This document shows positions 1-5,181 of a stretch of 5,181 nucleotides of DNA, one piece after another (positions within the stretch are counted from its first letter, which is position 1; the number at the start of each line of letters is the position of its first letter). Location: the NCBI GenBank assembly GCA_016938155.1, contig JAFGVF010000382.1:1-5181 (forward strand). Direction: 5' to 3'. The position numbers were made by a program, and so were the translations under genes. Under the pieces are notes generated by a model, which was not told the origin of the DNA, made no database searches, and saw only the letters and a program-made list of their open reading frames with translations. The stretch comes from Candidatus Cloacimonadota bacterium (lineage in GTDB: Bacteria; Cloacimonadota; Cloacimonadia; Cloacimonadales; JAFGVF01).

Positions 1-25
1 TAGGTATTGCAGCGAAATATTTATA

Positions 26-54
26 TTGACACTCGAATGCGATGAAAATAACTG
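26..54 (+). promoter_or_regulatory. Possible promoter of the tRNA-Leu gene
   Basis: A perfect -35 hexamer TTGACA lies at 26-31, about 36 bp before the tRNA. No good -10 box sits at the expected distance: TAACTG at 49-54 (17 bp spacer) matches the consensus poorly, and TGTAAC at 53-58 is a better match but needs a 21 bp spacer. The tRNA could equally be transcribed from further upstream, outside the window. The only support is the -35 hexamer and its position. Confidence 0.3.
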
Positions 55-66
55 TAACTCAGCGTT

Positions 67-154
67 GCTGGAGTGGTGGAATTGGTAGACACGCTAGATT
101 CAGGTTCTAGTGTCCGATTAGGACGTGGGGGTTCAAGTCCCTTCTTCAGCACCA
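67..154 (+). tRNA. tRNA-Leu, anticodon CAG
   Basis: This is a class II (long variable arm) tRNA that reads CUG leucine codons. The acceptor stem GCTGGAG (67-73) pairs with CTTCAGC (144-150) with one G-U pair. It is followed by the discriminator A at 151 and an encoded CCA at 152-154. The anticodon stem CTAGA/TCTAG encloses the loop TTCAGGT with anticodon CAG. A variable-arm stem GTCC/GGAC with a short loop follows. The T arm is GGGGG, loop TTCAAGT, CCCTT, with two G-U pairs at its base. The D-arm region contains the usual TGG-rich loop. The long variable arm and discriminator A are hallmarks of bacterial tRNA-Leu. The gene faces the pyr operon and ends 6 nt before a shared terminator. I see no defect in it. 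Confidence 0.97.
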
Positions 155-160
155 GAATTT

Positions 161-187
161 AAAAAAGCCTCTTAACGAGGCTTTTTT
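161..187. terminator. Bidirectional Rho-independent terminator shared by tRNA-Leu and the pyr operon
   Basis: The perfect GC-rich stem GCCTC (167-171) / GAGGC (177-181) encloses the loop TTAAC. It is extended by an A-tract at 161-166 opposite a T-tract at 182-188. On the plus strand it gives a hairpin followed by seven U, 6 nt after the tRNA CCA. On the minus strand it gives a hairpin followed by six U, about 24 nt after the stop of the glucosaminidase gene. It can therefore end transcription from both sides. Confidence 0.93.
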
Positions 188-211
188 TATAAGTAATTTA
201 TATAGTGTATT

Positions 212-949
212 TTATTTAATACTACTGATTTCTTCCATATTATTCTCAATCATCTTCTGGATAAGATTCACATACTCAAGCTTCTTCTGAGAATAATGAA
301 TAAGTCCTTCACAAAGTTGAACAGGATCAATCGGTTCTGCATTCTGGCGCATCTCCAACCGAGTATCTCTGAGCTTTTTGTAGGCTTTATTTGTATTCAG
401 GTTGAGCATGTAACTGGCAATAGAATCATTAATCGACTCGTAAATCCTTATCTCATGATTAGCTTCGGGATGCCGGTCTTTTGGTACAATTCCCATTCCT
501 TGACGGAAAGTCCATACACCAAAGAGATTATTTCCCTCTCGAACAAAGCCGGAAGTTCCCCAGCCCGACTCCACTGCTGCCTGAATCAAGGCAATCTCGG
601 GAGGTACCATATCTATTCTAAGGTTGACCTTATCCCAAAACGACTGTAGGTCAATATTATTGGGGTCCAGTTTATACTTTCTGGCAACTGCACAGAATCT
701 TTTCATATCTTTATCCGAGATGTCTAAACCTTGATTGTATCTGAACTTGAAGGATAACATGAAGTTGCGTTCTTTGAGTATCTTGGTGTTTTCTTCAACA
801 ACAATGGGTTTAAGAAATTGAAAGAAGGCAGTTTTTCGGGCATTACCGGCAGGATATTGAGAAAAATCCGGCAAGTCAGCCGAAGAAGAGAATAGACTTA
901 ATGCCGTAACGATGCTTAGTATGGTAAGTAATAAGCGTCTGATATGCAT
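212..949 (-). CDS. Bax-like secreted N-acetylglucosaminidase (GH73-type)
   Basis: This is a predicted peptidoglycan hydrolase acting outside the cytoplasmic membrane. Counting from the ATG at 949 it has 245 residues. The N-terminus is a signal peptide: basic HIRR, a hydrophobic LLLTILSIVTALSLF run, then SSSA with likely signal peptidase I cleavage after about residue 24. There is no lipobox. The glucosaminidase domain covers the C-terminal half. The AAVESGWGTS block (about 124-133) carries the presumed catalytic Glu127 and is followed by REGNNLFGVWTF, QGMGIVPK and the YMLNLNTNKAY block, as in E. coli Bax. The length is a little short of E. coli Bax. The gene lies about 25 nt after pyrD on the same strand and before the terminator, so it is probably the last gene of the pyr transcript. 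A TTG at 952 is an alternative start: the Shine-Dalgarno-like AGAAGGG (961-967) is 8 nt from TTG and 11 nt from ATG. The family call is firm; the physiological substrate is inferred. Confidence 0.9.
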   Translation of the reverse strand: MHIRRLLLTILSIVTALSLFSSSADLPDFSQYPAGNARKTAFFQFLKPIVVEENTKILKERNFMLSFKFRYNQGLDISDKDMKRFCAVARKYKLDPNNIDLQSFWDKVNLRIDMVPPEIALIQAAVESGWGTSGFVREGNNLFGVWTFRQGMGIVPKDRHPEANHEIRIYESINDSIASYMLNLNTNKAYKKLRDTRLEMRQNAEPIDPVQLCEGLIHYSQKKLEYVNLIQKMIENNMEEISSIK

Positions 950-974
950 CAACCAATAATCCCTTCTCTGAACA

Positions 975-1886
975 TTATAATATAACTCCTTTAACTTTAC
1001 CGATTATATCCTTAAGGGAAATATTCTGCGACTCAAGATGCATGTCAAGTTTTTCAATAAGCTCAATGGTAGCAAGGGGATTCATGAAGTTCTCTGTTCC
1101 AACCGCTACGACACTCGCTCCGGCATAGAAGAATTCGAGAGCATCCTGATAGTTTGATATCCCTCCCATAGCCAGAATGGGAATATCGACAGCTTTGGCA
1201 ACCCGCCAGACATTACTCAAAGCTACGGGTTTAATTGCAATCCCGCTATAGCCACCCACACCTCTGGCAATGCGGCTTTTCCCCGTCTTCCAGTCGATAG
1301 CCATCCCAAGAAGTGTATTTATCAAAGCCAGACTGTCTGCCCCGCCTTCCTTTGCAGCCTTAGCAACCGATACAATGTCGGTTACATTGGGTGAGAGTTT
1401 GATAATCAGTTCACGCTCTGTATGCTTACGAAGCTTGGAAGTCAGCTCAAATACTACCTTGGGGTCAACCCCGAAAGCTATCCCTTCATTCTTAACATTC
1501 GGGCAGGAGACATTTATCTCATAGCCTGCACAATCTTCCTCATCCATACGAGCGACGATCTCGCAAAACTCCTCGATACTGGAACCTGATAAACTGACAA
1601 GAAGCGGTGCTTTCCATTGATTATACTTGGGAAGTTCCTCCTTGATGAACTTATCCAAGCCGGGGTTTTGAAGCCCTATGGAATTTAGCAAACCCGCTTC
1701 TGTCTCAAAAAGTCTGGGTGTCGGATTACCCCCTCTGGCTTCTTTAGTAATTGTTTTGGTAACAATTGCACCTAATCTGTTAAAATCAACATAATCTGCA
1801 TAATCATAGCTAAATGTTCCTGAAGCAACCGTAACCGGATTGGCAAGCTCCAGTCGTCCGAGTCTGGTCTTTAATCTCTCGTTCAT
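975..1886 (-). CDS. pyrD: Dihydroorotate dehydrogenase, class 1B catalytic subunit
   Basis: PyrD is the FMN-containing TIM-barrel subunit that oxidises dihydroorotate to orotate in the cytoplasm. It passes electrons through PyrK to NAD+. At 303 residues it has normal family length. Visible motifs in order are: ASGTF (21-25), TKTIT with FMN-contact Lys44, the substrate loop LNSIGLQNPG (67-76), NVSCPN with the catalytic Cys128 that marks class 1 enzymes (class 2 uses Ser), IIKLSPN with Lys163, ALINT (187-191), the phosphate-binding MGGIS (240-244) and AVGTENF (261-267). The lack of an N-terminal membrane-binding extension also excludes class 2. The ATG overlaps the pyrK stop as ATGA, so PyrK and PyrD, which form a heterotetramer, are translationally coupled. 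The Shine-Dalgarno sequence is weak (GGAAG), which fits coupling. Confidence 0.96.
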   Translation of the reverse strand: MNERLKTRLGRLELANPVTVASGTFSYDYADYVDFNRLGAIVTKTITKEARGGNPTPRLFETEAGLLNSIGLQNPGLDKFIKEELPKYNQWKAPLLVSLSGSSIEEFCEIVARMDEEDCAGYEINVSCPNVKNEGIAFGVDPKVVFELTSKLRKHTERELIIKLSPNVTDIVSVAKAAKEGGADSLALINTLLGMAIDWKTGKSRIARGVGGYSGIAIKPVALSNVWRVAKAVDIPILAMGGISNYQDALEFFYAGASVVAVGTENFMNPLATIELIEKLDMHLESQNISLKDIIGKVKGVIL

Positions 1887-2635
1887 TTATCTTCCATCCA
1901 TAATTCCTTAACTTCAAACACGGGACCATCCTTGCAGACGCGTTTATATATGTATCCCTGCTCATTGTCTGCTTTAACTTTCACAGCACAGCCGTAACAG
2001 GCACCGATACCGCAAGCCATATACTCTTCCAAAGAAAGATAACAATCAATATTAAGCTCCAATGCTTTCCTGCCGATTGCCTTCATCATCGAGTCAGGAC
2101 CACATGTATAAATAACTTCAATTTTATGCTTCTTGATTATCTTTTCCAGATGAGCTGTAACAAGCCCCTTGCGTCCATAGGAACCATCCTCGGTAAATGG
2201 ATAATCGCAGAGAAAGATATCATCATAGCTTCTTCCACCATGAATACTGATTACTTCACAGTCCTCAAGCTTCTTTTTCAAATAAACAAGCGGTGGATAG
2301 CCTACTCCCCCACTAACCATAAGAACGCTTTTCCCTGAAACAAGGGGGAACGGGTTACCTAAAGGACCGAGTACATCAATGCTGTCACCTACTTTCAGTT
2401 TGGAGAGATACTCTGTCCCCTTCCCCACTTTCTTTATCATGAAGGCAATCTCGGAACCATCTACATCATAGATACTGATGGGCTTCTTCAAACGGGGAAT
2501 ATCGCCGTCCGAGCAACTAAGATTAAAGAACTGCCCCGGCTCAGAAACCTGAGCGAGGGCAGAGTCTTCTATCATTAAAACGAAATAATCTGCCTTCAGC
2601 TCTTCAAAGGCAGTTATTAAACACTTTTTATACAT
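1883..2635 (-). CDS. pyrK: Dihydroorotate dehydrogenase, class 1B electron transfer subunit
   Basis: PyrK carries electrons from the FMN of PyrD to NAD+ through a [2Fe-2S] cluster and FAD. It has 250 residues, close to the family norm. The N-terminal FAD-binding barrel shows KKPISIYDVDG (50-60), GKGTEYL and LGPLGNPFP (89-97). The NAD-binding half begins with VSGGVGYPP (107-115) and ends with TCGPDSMMKA (177-186). The C-terminal cluster motif is C-x4-C-x2-C-x17-C with Cys208, 213, 216 and 234, all present. The FAD-contact motif that I recall as usually RRPIS reads KKPIS here, a conservative change. The start codon overlaps the last codons of pyrC by 8 nt, and no strong Shine-Dalgarno sequence is visible, so translation is probably coupled to pyrC. 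The stop overlaps the pyrD start as ATGA. The neighbouring pyrD excludes other ferredoxin-reductase-like proteins. Confidence 0.95.
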   Translation of the reverse strand: MYKKCLITAFEELKADYFVLMIEDSALAQVSEPGQFFNLSCSDGDIPRLKKPISIYDVDGSEIAFMIKKVGKGTEYLSKLKVGDSIDVLGPLGNPFPLVSGKSVLMVSGGVGYPPLVYLKKKLEDCEVISIHGGRSYDDIFLCDYPFTEDGSYGRKGLVTAHLEKIIKKHKIEVIYTCGPDSMMKAIGRKALELNIDCYLSLEEYMACGIGACYGCAVKVKADNEQGYIYKRVCKDGPVFEVKELWMEDK

Positions 2636-3908
2636 TACTGAGTTCCCAGGTTACTCTGCCATTACATATAGTACTGGTTACGACACCCTTTAGAGGAACG
2701 CCAAGATAAGGTGTGTTCTTGGACTTGGAAAGCATATTGTCGATTGTTAACAACAATTCTTTCTCCAAATCAACAACGATAACATCAGCCAGGAAACCCT
2801 CTTTCAATTCACCGGTTTTGAGTTTCAGGAATTCAGCAGGTTTTTTAGTCAGGGCTTCAATTATTATGTTTAAAGGAATAGTATTAGTTAAAACCATCTC
2901 GGTATATAGAGAAGCAAAAGCAGCTTCAAAACCATTTATCCCAAACGGAGCAAGATTGAATTCTCTTTCTTTTTCATAATCGGCATGAGGAGCATGGTCT
3001 GTAGCTATATAGTCGATGGTCCCGTCAATCAGACCTTCAATACAAGCCTGTCTGTCTTTATCTCCCCTCAAAGGTGGCTTTACCTTGAAATTAGTATCAA
3101 ATCCAACTAATTTTGCATCTGTCATTATCAGATGATGAGGTGTGACTTCGCAGGTTACTTTAAGTCCTTCTGCCTTTGCTTCCCTGATCATCTGGATACT
3201 TCTTGCAGTTGAAATATGTGCAACATGCAGATGGCACTTTGTACTTCTGGCAAGCATGATATCCCGAGCAACGATAATATCCTCAGCAAGTCCGGGGATA
3301 GCCCCTAACCCGAGTTGTGTCGAATATCTGCCTCCATTAATCTGTCCCTTCCCTGCAAGATTATAATCTTCAGGATGAGTTATAACAGGCAGGTTGTAAT
3401 TCATGGCATATTTCATGCAATTCTGCATAAGCTTCGCATTTTGTACACACTTACCGTCATCACTCACAGCCACTATCCCACCTTCCTGCATCGTGGACAT
3501 GAGAGCTATCTCCTTGCCTTCAGAACCTTTTGTCATTGCTCCGATTATCTTCACTCTGGCAGAACCAAGGTCAGCAGCTTTTCTGTTTATATATTCTACA
3601 ATTGCAATGCTGTCAACTACCGGGTCGGTGTTAGGCATTGCACAAACGGTTGTGAATCCGCCTTTAGCAGCTGCTTTTGTACCGGTTACAATATCCTCTT
3701 TATAAACCTGTCCAGGGTCTCTTAAATGAGCATGCAAATCGATAAACCCCGGAAGAACAATCTGTCCCTCTGCATCAATAACTTTGTCAGCATCAGCAGC
3801 GATAATGGCATCATCTATCTTCTCAATTTTATCATTTGAAATCAATATGTCTTTCTTTACAAACTGACCGGCTTGATATATTTCTCCATTTCTAATTACT
3901 ATTTTCAT
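2628..3908 (-). CDS. pyrC: Dihydroorotase, type I
   Basis: PyrC cyclises N-carbamoyl-L-aspartate to L-dihydroorotate, the third step of UMP synthesis, in the cytoplasm. From the ATG at 3908 it has 426 residues, typical of the type I amidohydrolase form. Metal and substrate residues are all in place: His59 and His61 (DLHAHLRDPG, with substrate-binding Arg63), Asn93 (MPNTDP), the SDDG motif with Asp150/Asp151, His178 (THPED), His231 (HVAHIS), Asp304 (ATDHAPH) and His308. It is thus predicted active, not a catalytically dead paralogue. I chose the ATG at 3908 because a perfect AGGAGG lies 6 nt upstream. An in-frame GTG at 3932 would put that site inside the coding region and overlap pyrB. The gene starts 10 nt after the pyrB stop and overlaps pyrK by 8 nt. 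Hydantoinase or allantoinase is unlikely given the motifs and neighbours. Confidence 0.97.
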   Translation of the reverse strand: MKIVIRNGEIYQAGQFVKKDILISNDKIEKIDDAIIAADADKVIDAEGQIVLPGFIDLHAHLRDPGQVYKEDIVTGTKAAAKGGFTTVCAMPNTDPVVDSIAIVEYINRKAADLGSARVKIIGAMTKGSEGKEIALMSTMQEGGIVAVSDDGKCVQNAKLMQNCMKYAMNYNLPVITHPEDYNLAGKGQINGGRYSTQLGLGAIPGLAEDIIVARDIMLARSTKCHLHVAHISTARSIQMIREAKAEGLKVTCEVTPHHLIMTDAKLVGFDTNFKVKPPLRGDKDRQACIEGLIDGTIDYIATDHAPHADYEKEREFNLAPFGINGFEAAFASLYTEMVLTNTIPLNIIIEALTKKPAEFLKLKTGELKEGFLADVIVVDLEKELLLTIDNMLSKSKNTPYLGVPLKGVVTSTICNGRVTWELSNV

Positions 3909-3914
3909 TTTTTT

Positions 3915-3920
3915 CCTCCT
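3915..3920 (-). promoter_or_regulatory. Shine-Dalgarno site that fixes the pyrC start
   Basis: A perfect AGGAGG is separated by six A residues from the ATG at 3908 and partly overlaps the pyrB stop codon (TAGGAGG). It favours the 426-residue PyrC over the longer GTG-initiated reading. It also allows ribosomes finishing pyrB to restart on pyrC. Confidence 0.9.
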
Positions 3921-4857
3921 AAACCCTTCCACCGAGCATCAAATATAGCAAAGCCATTCTCACAGCAACTCCATTGGCAACCTGTTGAAGCACAAGCGAA
4001 CGGTCGCTGTCTGCTATCTCCGGGAGAATTTCAACTCCCCTATTCATTGGACCGGGATGCATGATGAGAGCATCATGTTTTGCATATTTAAGTGTTTCTT
4101 TGGACAGTACATAATGCTTGGTATATTCTTCGAGATTAGGAAATAATCCGTCTGTTTGTCTTTCCAATTGCATTCTTAACCCCATCACAACATCGGCATC
4201 TTTAAGGGCATCCTGCAGATTGTAACTAACTCTGCAACCATAAACTTCCTCCATACTTCCGGGCATCAGGGTTCTGGGACCACAGATTGTTACTTCTGCT
4301 CCCAGTTTCTTCATTCCAATCAGATTGGAGCGAACTACACGACTGTGGGCTATATCGCCTACAATCGCTATTTTCATCCCGTCCAGAGAACCCCTCTTCT
4401 CATATATGGAAAACATATCCAATAATGCCTGCGTAGGATGTGCATGTCTTCCATCTCCACCATTAAGAACCGGTTTCTTGGAATACTTATGCACTAATTG
4501 CGGACTTCCCGGATAGCTGTGGCGGATAATGTAACAATCAATCCCCATTGCATCGAGTGTGTAAACAGTATCCTGTAAGCTTTCCCCCTTTGCAAGAGAT
4601 GATGTTTCTGAATTGAAGCTGACAATATCAGCACTAAGTCTGCTTGCTGCTAATTCAAATGACATAAGGGTTCGTGTGCTGTTCTCAAAGAACAGTGTGC
4701 AAACCGTTTTCCCCTTTAATGCAGGAACCTTCTTGTATTCCCGCTGGTTAATCTCCTTCATGATTTTGGATGCTTCCAGAATATGCATTATCTCTTCGGC
4801 GGAATAGTCGTCAAGGTCATACATACAGCGTCCAAGGAAGTTCAGATTGTTTTCCAT
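3919..4857 (-). CDS. pyrB: Aspartate carbamoyltransferase catalytic subunit
   Basis: PyrB condenses carbamoyl phosphate with L-aspartate to give N-carbamoyl-L-aspartate, the committed step of pyrimidine synthesis. At 312 residues it is the size of a stand-alone catalytic chain. The carbamoyl phosphate site FENSTRT (57-63), the flexible-loop motif SSLAKGES (86-93, Lys90), GDGRHAHPTQ with His140 and Gln143, GDIAHSRV with Arg173, the aspartate-binding LRMQ (227-230, Arg228 and Gln230) and MHPGPMNRG (266-274) are all intact. The HPGPMNRG form and the LRMQ motif separate it from ornithine carbamoyltransferase. No pyrI regulatory gene or fused regulatory domain is present, so control is more likely at expression level. 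A good Shine-Dalgarno site precedes the ATG. The first 16 nt are shared with the upstream leader ORF. It is the first enzyme gene of the operon. Confidence 0.97.
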   Translation of the reverse strand: MENNLNFLGRCMYDLDDYSAEEIMHILEASKIMKEINQREYKKVPALKGKTVCTLFFENSTRTLMSFELAASRLSADIVSFNSETSSLAKGESLQDTVYTLDAMGIDCYIIRHSYPGSPQLVHKYSKKPVLNGGDGRHAHPTQALLDMFSIYEKRGSLDGMKIAIVGDIAHSRVVRSNLIGMKKLGAEVTICGPRTLMPGSMEEVYGCRVSYNLQDALKDADVVMGLRMQLERQTDGLFPNLEEYTKHYVLSKETLKYAKHDALIMHPGPMNRGVEILPEIADSDRSLVLQQVANGVAVRMALLYLMLGGRV

Positions 4858-4949
4858 AACTCTCTCCTTGATGCTTTTTTTGATATAGTAATAGCGTTTA
4901 ATTGAAAATGGGGATTCCGCTTGTTTAGCGTGTTAAGATATAGATTCAT
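4842..4949 (-). CDS. Putative 35-residue pyr leader peptide overlapping pyrB
   Basis: A short ORF starts at an ATG (4949) placed 6 nt after a strong AAAGGAG Shine-Dalgarno site (4962-4956). It runs 35 codons and stops at TGA (4844-4842), 16 nt inside pyrB in another frame. The product begins MNLYLNTLNK and is asparagine-rich and basic, with no recognisable domain. I infer a regulatory role: its ribosome-binding site is buried in the PyrR-type hairpin, and its terminating ribosomes would pass through the pyrB Shine-Dalgarno site and start codon. That layout fits a leader peptide that couples translation to pyrB. The peptide sequence itself may be unimportant. Evidence is the strong SD, spacing and overlap, not homology. 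Confidence 0.6.
   Translation of the reverse strand: MNLYLNTLNKRNPHFQLNAITISKKASRRELWKTI
4864..4869 (-). promoter_or_regulatory. Shine-Dalgarno site of pyrB, inside the leader ORF
   Basis: AAGGAG lies 6 nt before the pyrB ATG and confirms that start. It falls within the last codons of the leader ORF, so ribosomes translating the leader must cross it. I see no obvious nearby pyrimidine-rich partner that hides it, although the CCTTT at 4987-4983 could in principle pair with its AAGG. Confidence 0.85.
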
Positions 4950-4955
4950 ATTTTT

Positions 4956-4987
4956 CTCCTTTCAGCCTCACCGGACTCGATTAAAGG
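4956..4987 (-). promoter_or_regulatory. PyrR-binding RNA hairpin sequestering the leader Shine-Dalgarno site
   Basis: The minus strand carries AGTCCGGTGAGGCT (4977-4964), which matches all 14 positions of the PyrR-binding loop consensus ARUCCNGNGAGGYU (consensus from memory). It folds as AGUC (4977-4974) paired with GGCU (4967-4964) around the hexaloop CGGUGA, the characteristic CNGNGA loop. A lower stem CCUUU (4987-4983) pairs with AAAGG (4962-4958), leaving an asymmetric internal loop mainly on the 5' side, as in known PyrR sites. The 3' arm of the lower stem is the Shine-Dalgarno site of the leader ORF. UMP-bound PyrR stabilising this hairpin would block leader translation. PyrR is not encoded in the window. 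Confidence 0.85.
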
Positions 4988-4996
4988 TTTGAACTA

Positions 4997-5024
4997 AATT
5001 TATGGATTTCGGGTTAGATGTCAA
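4997..5024 (-). promoter_or_regulatory. Sigma70-like promoter of the pyr operon
   Basis: On the minus strand a perfect -35 TTGACA (5024-5019) is followed after 16 bp by a -10-like TAAATT (5002-4997, four of six consensus positions). AT-rich sequence lies upstream. Transcription would start near 4990, within a few bases of the 5' arm of the PyrR hairpin. The promoter lies after the terminator of the preceding gene, which supports an independent pyr transcript. Confidence 0.65.
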
Positions 5025-5070
5025 TGATTTTATGGTTTTTTTCTTGAATTAATCAGACATGATATATTAG

Positions 5071-5095
5071 AAAAGGGATGCAGATGCATCCCTTT
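5071..5095 (-). terminator. Hairpin terminator of the gene upstream of the pyr operon
   Basis: The 10 bp perfect stem AAAGGGATGC / GCATCCCTTT with a 4 nt loop lies about 28 nt after the stop codon of the partial gene at the window edge. On the minus strand it ends in four T, then CTAATATAT. The T-tract is short, and the hairpin is nearly symmetrical, so it might also work in the other direction, where the tract is TTTGTTCTCT. Confidence 0.75.
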
Positions 5096-5122
5096 GTTCT
5101 CTCAATGTTGAAAAGTTATATG

Positions 5123-5181
5123 CTATTTAATATAGGTAACCTTATGAAGATAAGTCCCTTCATAAGTATTCAATCTGAAGA
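5123..5181 (-). CDS. C-terminal end of a secreted protein, possible type IX sorting tail (partial)
   Basis: Only the last 18 residues plus stop (TAG at 5125-5123) are in the window, in the frame whose first full codon starts at 5179; the start lies beyond 5181. The tail ends FRLNTYEGTYLHKVTYIK. A beta-strand with FRL, a short turn, then a KVxxIK ending is the usual layout of the last strands of type IX secretion (Por) or FlgD-like C-terminal sorting domains. These end many secreted proteins in the Bacteroidota-related phyla. With so few residues this is a resemblance only. A terminator-like hairpin directly after the stop supports a genuine gene end. Confidence 0.55.
   Translation of the reverse strand, partial: FRLNTYEGTYLHKVTYIK

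Noticed and set aside
1..66. Possible second tRNA or coding end upstream of tRNA-Leu.
   Set aside because: No CCA end, T-loop or cloverleaf arms are visible in these bases, and no frame is long enough to judge. Only the TTGACA at 26-31 stands out.
974..979. TATAAT on the minus strand just before the glucosaminidase gene, a possible internal promoter.
   Set aside because: No -35-like hexamer is found 16-18 bp upstream (CGGTAA at the expected place), and the hexamer overlaps the last codons of pyrD in AT-rich sequence, so it can arise by chance.
3315..3725. Plus-strand open frame of 136 codons, and similar plus-strand frames across the operon.
   Set aside because: They lie opposite strongly conserved pyr genes, have no matching motifs or ribosome-binding sites, and their translations are cysteine/serine-rich in the way expected of antisense shadows.
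3909..3932. Longer PyrC starting at an in-frame GTG at 3932 (eight extra residues).
   Set aside because: The perfect AGGAGG Shine-Dalgarno site for the ATG at 3908 lies inside this extension. The extension would overlap pyrB, and the family N-terminus fits MKIVIRNG.
4871..4900. Possible attenuator (terminator) between the leader ORF and pyrB.
   Set aside because: On the minus strand this stretch ends in an A-run (AAAAAAAGC), not a U-tract, and there is no GC-rich stem before it.
4893..4930. Alternative 4 bp stems in the leader ORF: AGCG could pair with CGCT on either side, suggesting a switch.
   Set aside because: The stems are only 4 bp, one needs a loop of about 21 nt, and no U-tract or SD is affected. 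This is too weak to support a regulatory switch.

Overview
The window holds a de novo pyrimidine (UMP) biosynthesis operon on the minus strand. In transcription order it is: promoter (about 5024-4997), PyrR-type RNA hairpin (4987-4956), 35-codon leader ORF (4949-4842), pyrB, pyrC, pyrK, pyrD, a Bax-like secreted glucosaminidase gene, and a terminator (187-161). At the low-coordinate end a tRNA-Leu(CAG) gene on the plus strand converges on the operon and shares that terminator hairpin. At the high-coordinate end lie the last 19 codons of an unrelated minus-strand gene and its own hairpin terminator (5095-5071). The short stretch between that terminator and the pyr promoter (about 5025-5070) is AT-rich, with no feature I can support.

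The four pyr enzymes cover steps two to four of UMP synthesis. PyrB (aspartate carbamoyltransferase) makes carbamoyl-aspartate, PyrC (type I dihydroorotase) cyclises it, and PyrK plus PyrD (class 1B, NAD-dependent dihydroorotate dehydrogenase) oxidise dihydroorotate to orotate. Genes for carbamoyl phosphate synthetase, PyrE, PyrF, a PyrI regulatory chain and PyrR itself are not in the window. Spacing is very tight: pyrB-pyrC 10 nt, pyrC/pyrK 8 nt overlap, pyrK/pyrD ATGA overlap, pyrD-bax about 25 nt. This indicates one transcript with translational coupling.

The most interesting part is the pyrB leader. It contains a full match (14/14) to the PyrR-binding loop consensus as I remember it (ARUCCNGNGAGGYU). 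Its lower stem pairs with the Shine-Dalgarno sequence of a short leader ORF, which runs 16 nt into pyrB. No intrinsic terminator lies between the hairpin and pyrB, and the predicted transcript starts within a few bases of the hairpin. The design therefore looks like PyrR-controlled translational repression passed to pyrB through a leader peptide, not the Bacillus-type transcription attenuator.

Organism: an AT-leaning bacterium with strong Shine-Dalgarno sites and sigma70-like TTGACA -35 boxes. PyrDK suits an anaerobic or NAD-linked lifestyle. The C-terminal tail of the upstream gene resembles a type IX secretion / FlgD-like sorting tail common in the Bacteroidota-Cloacimonadota-Fibrobacterota group. 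The SD and promoter signals are unlike typical Bacteroidota, so an uncultured FCB-type phylum such as Cloacimonadota is my best guess, held loosely.
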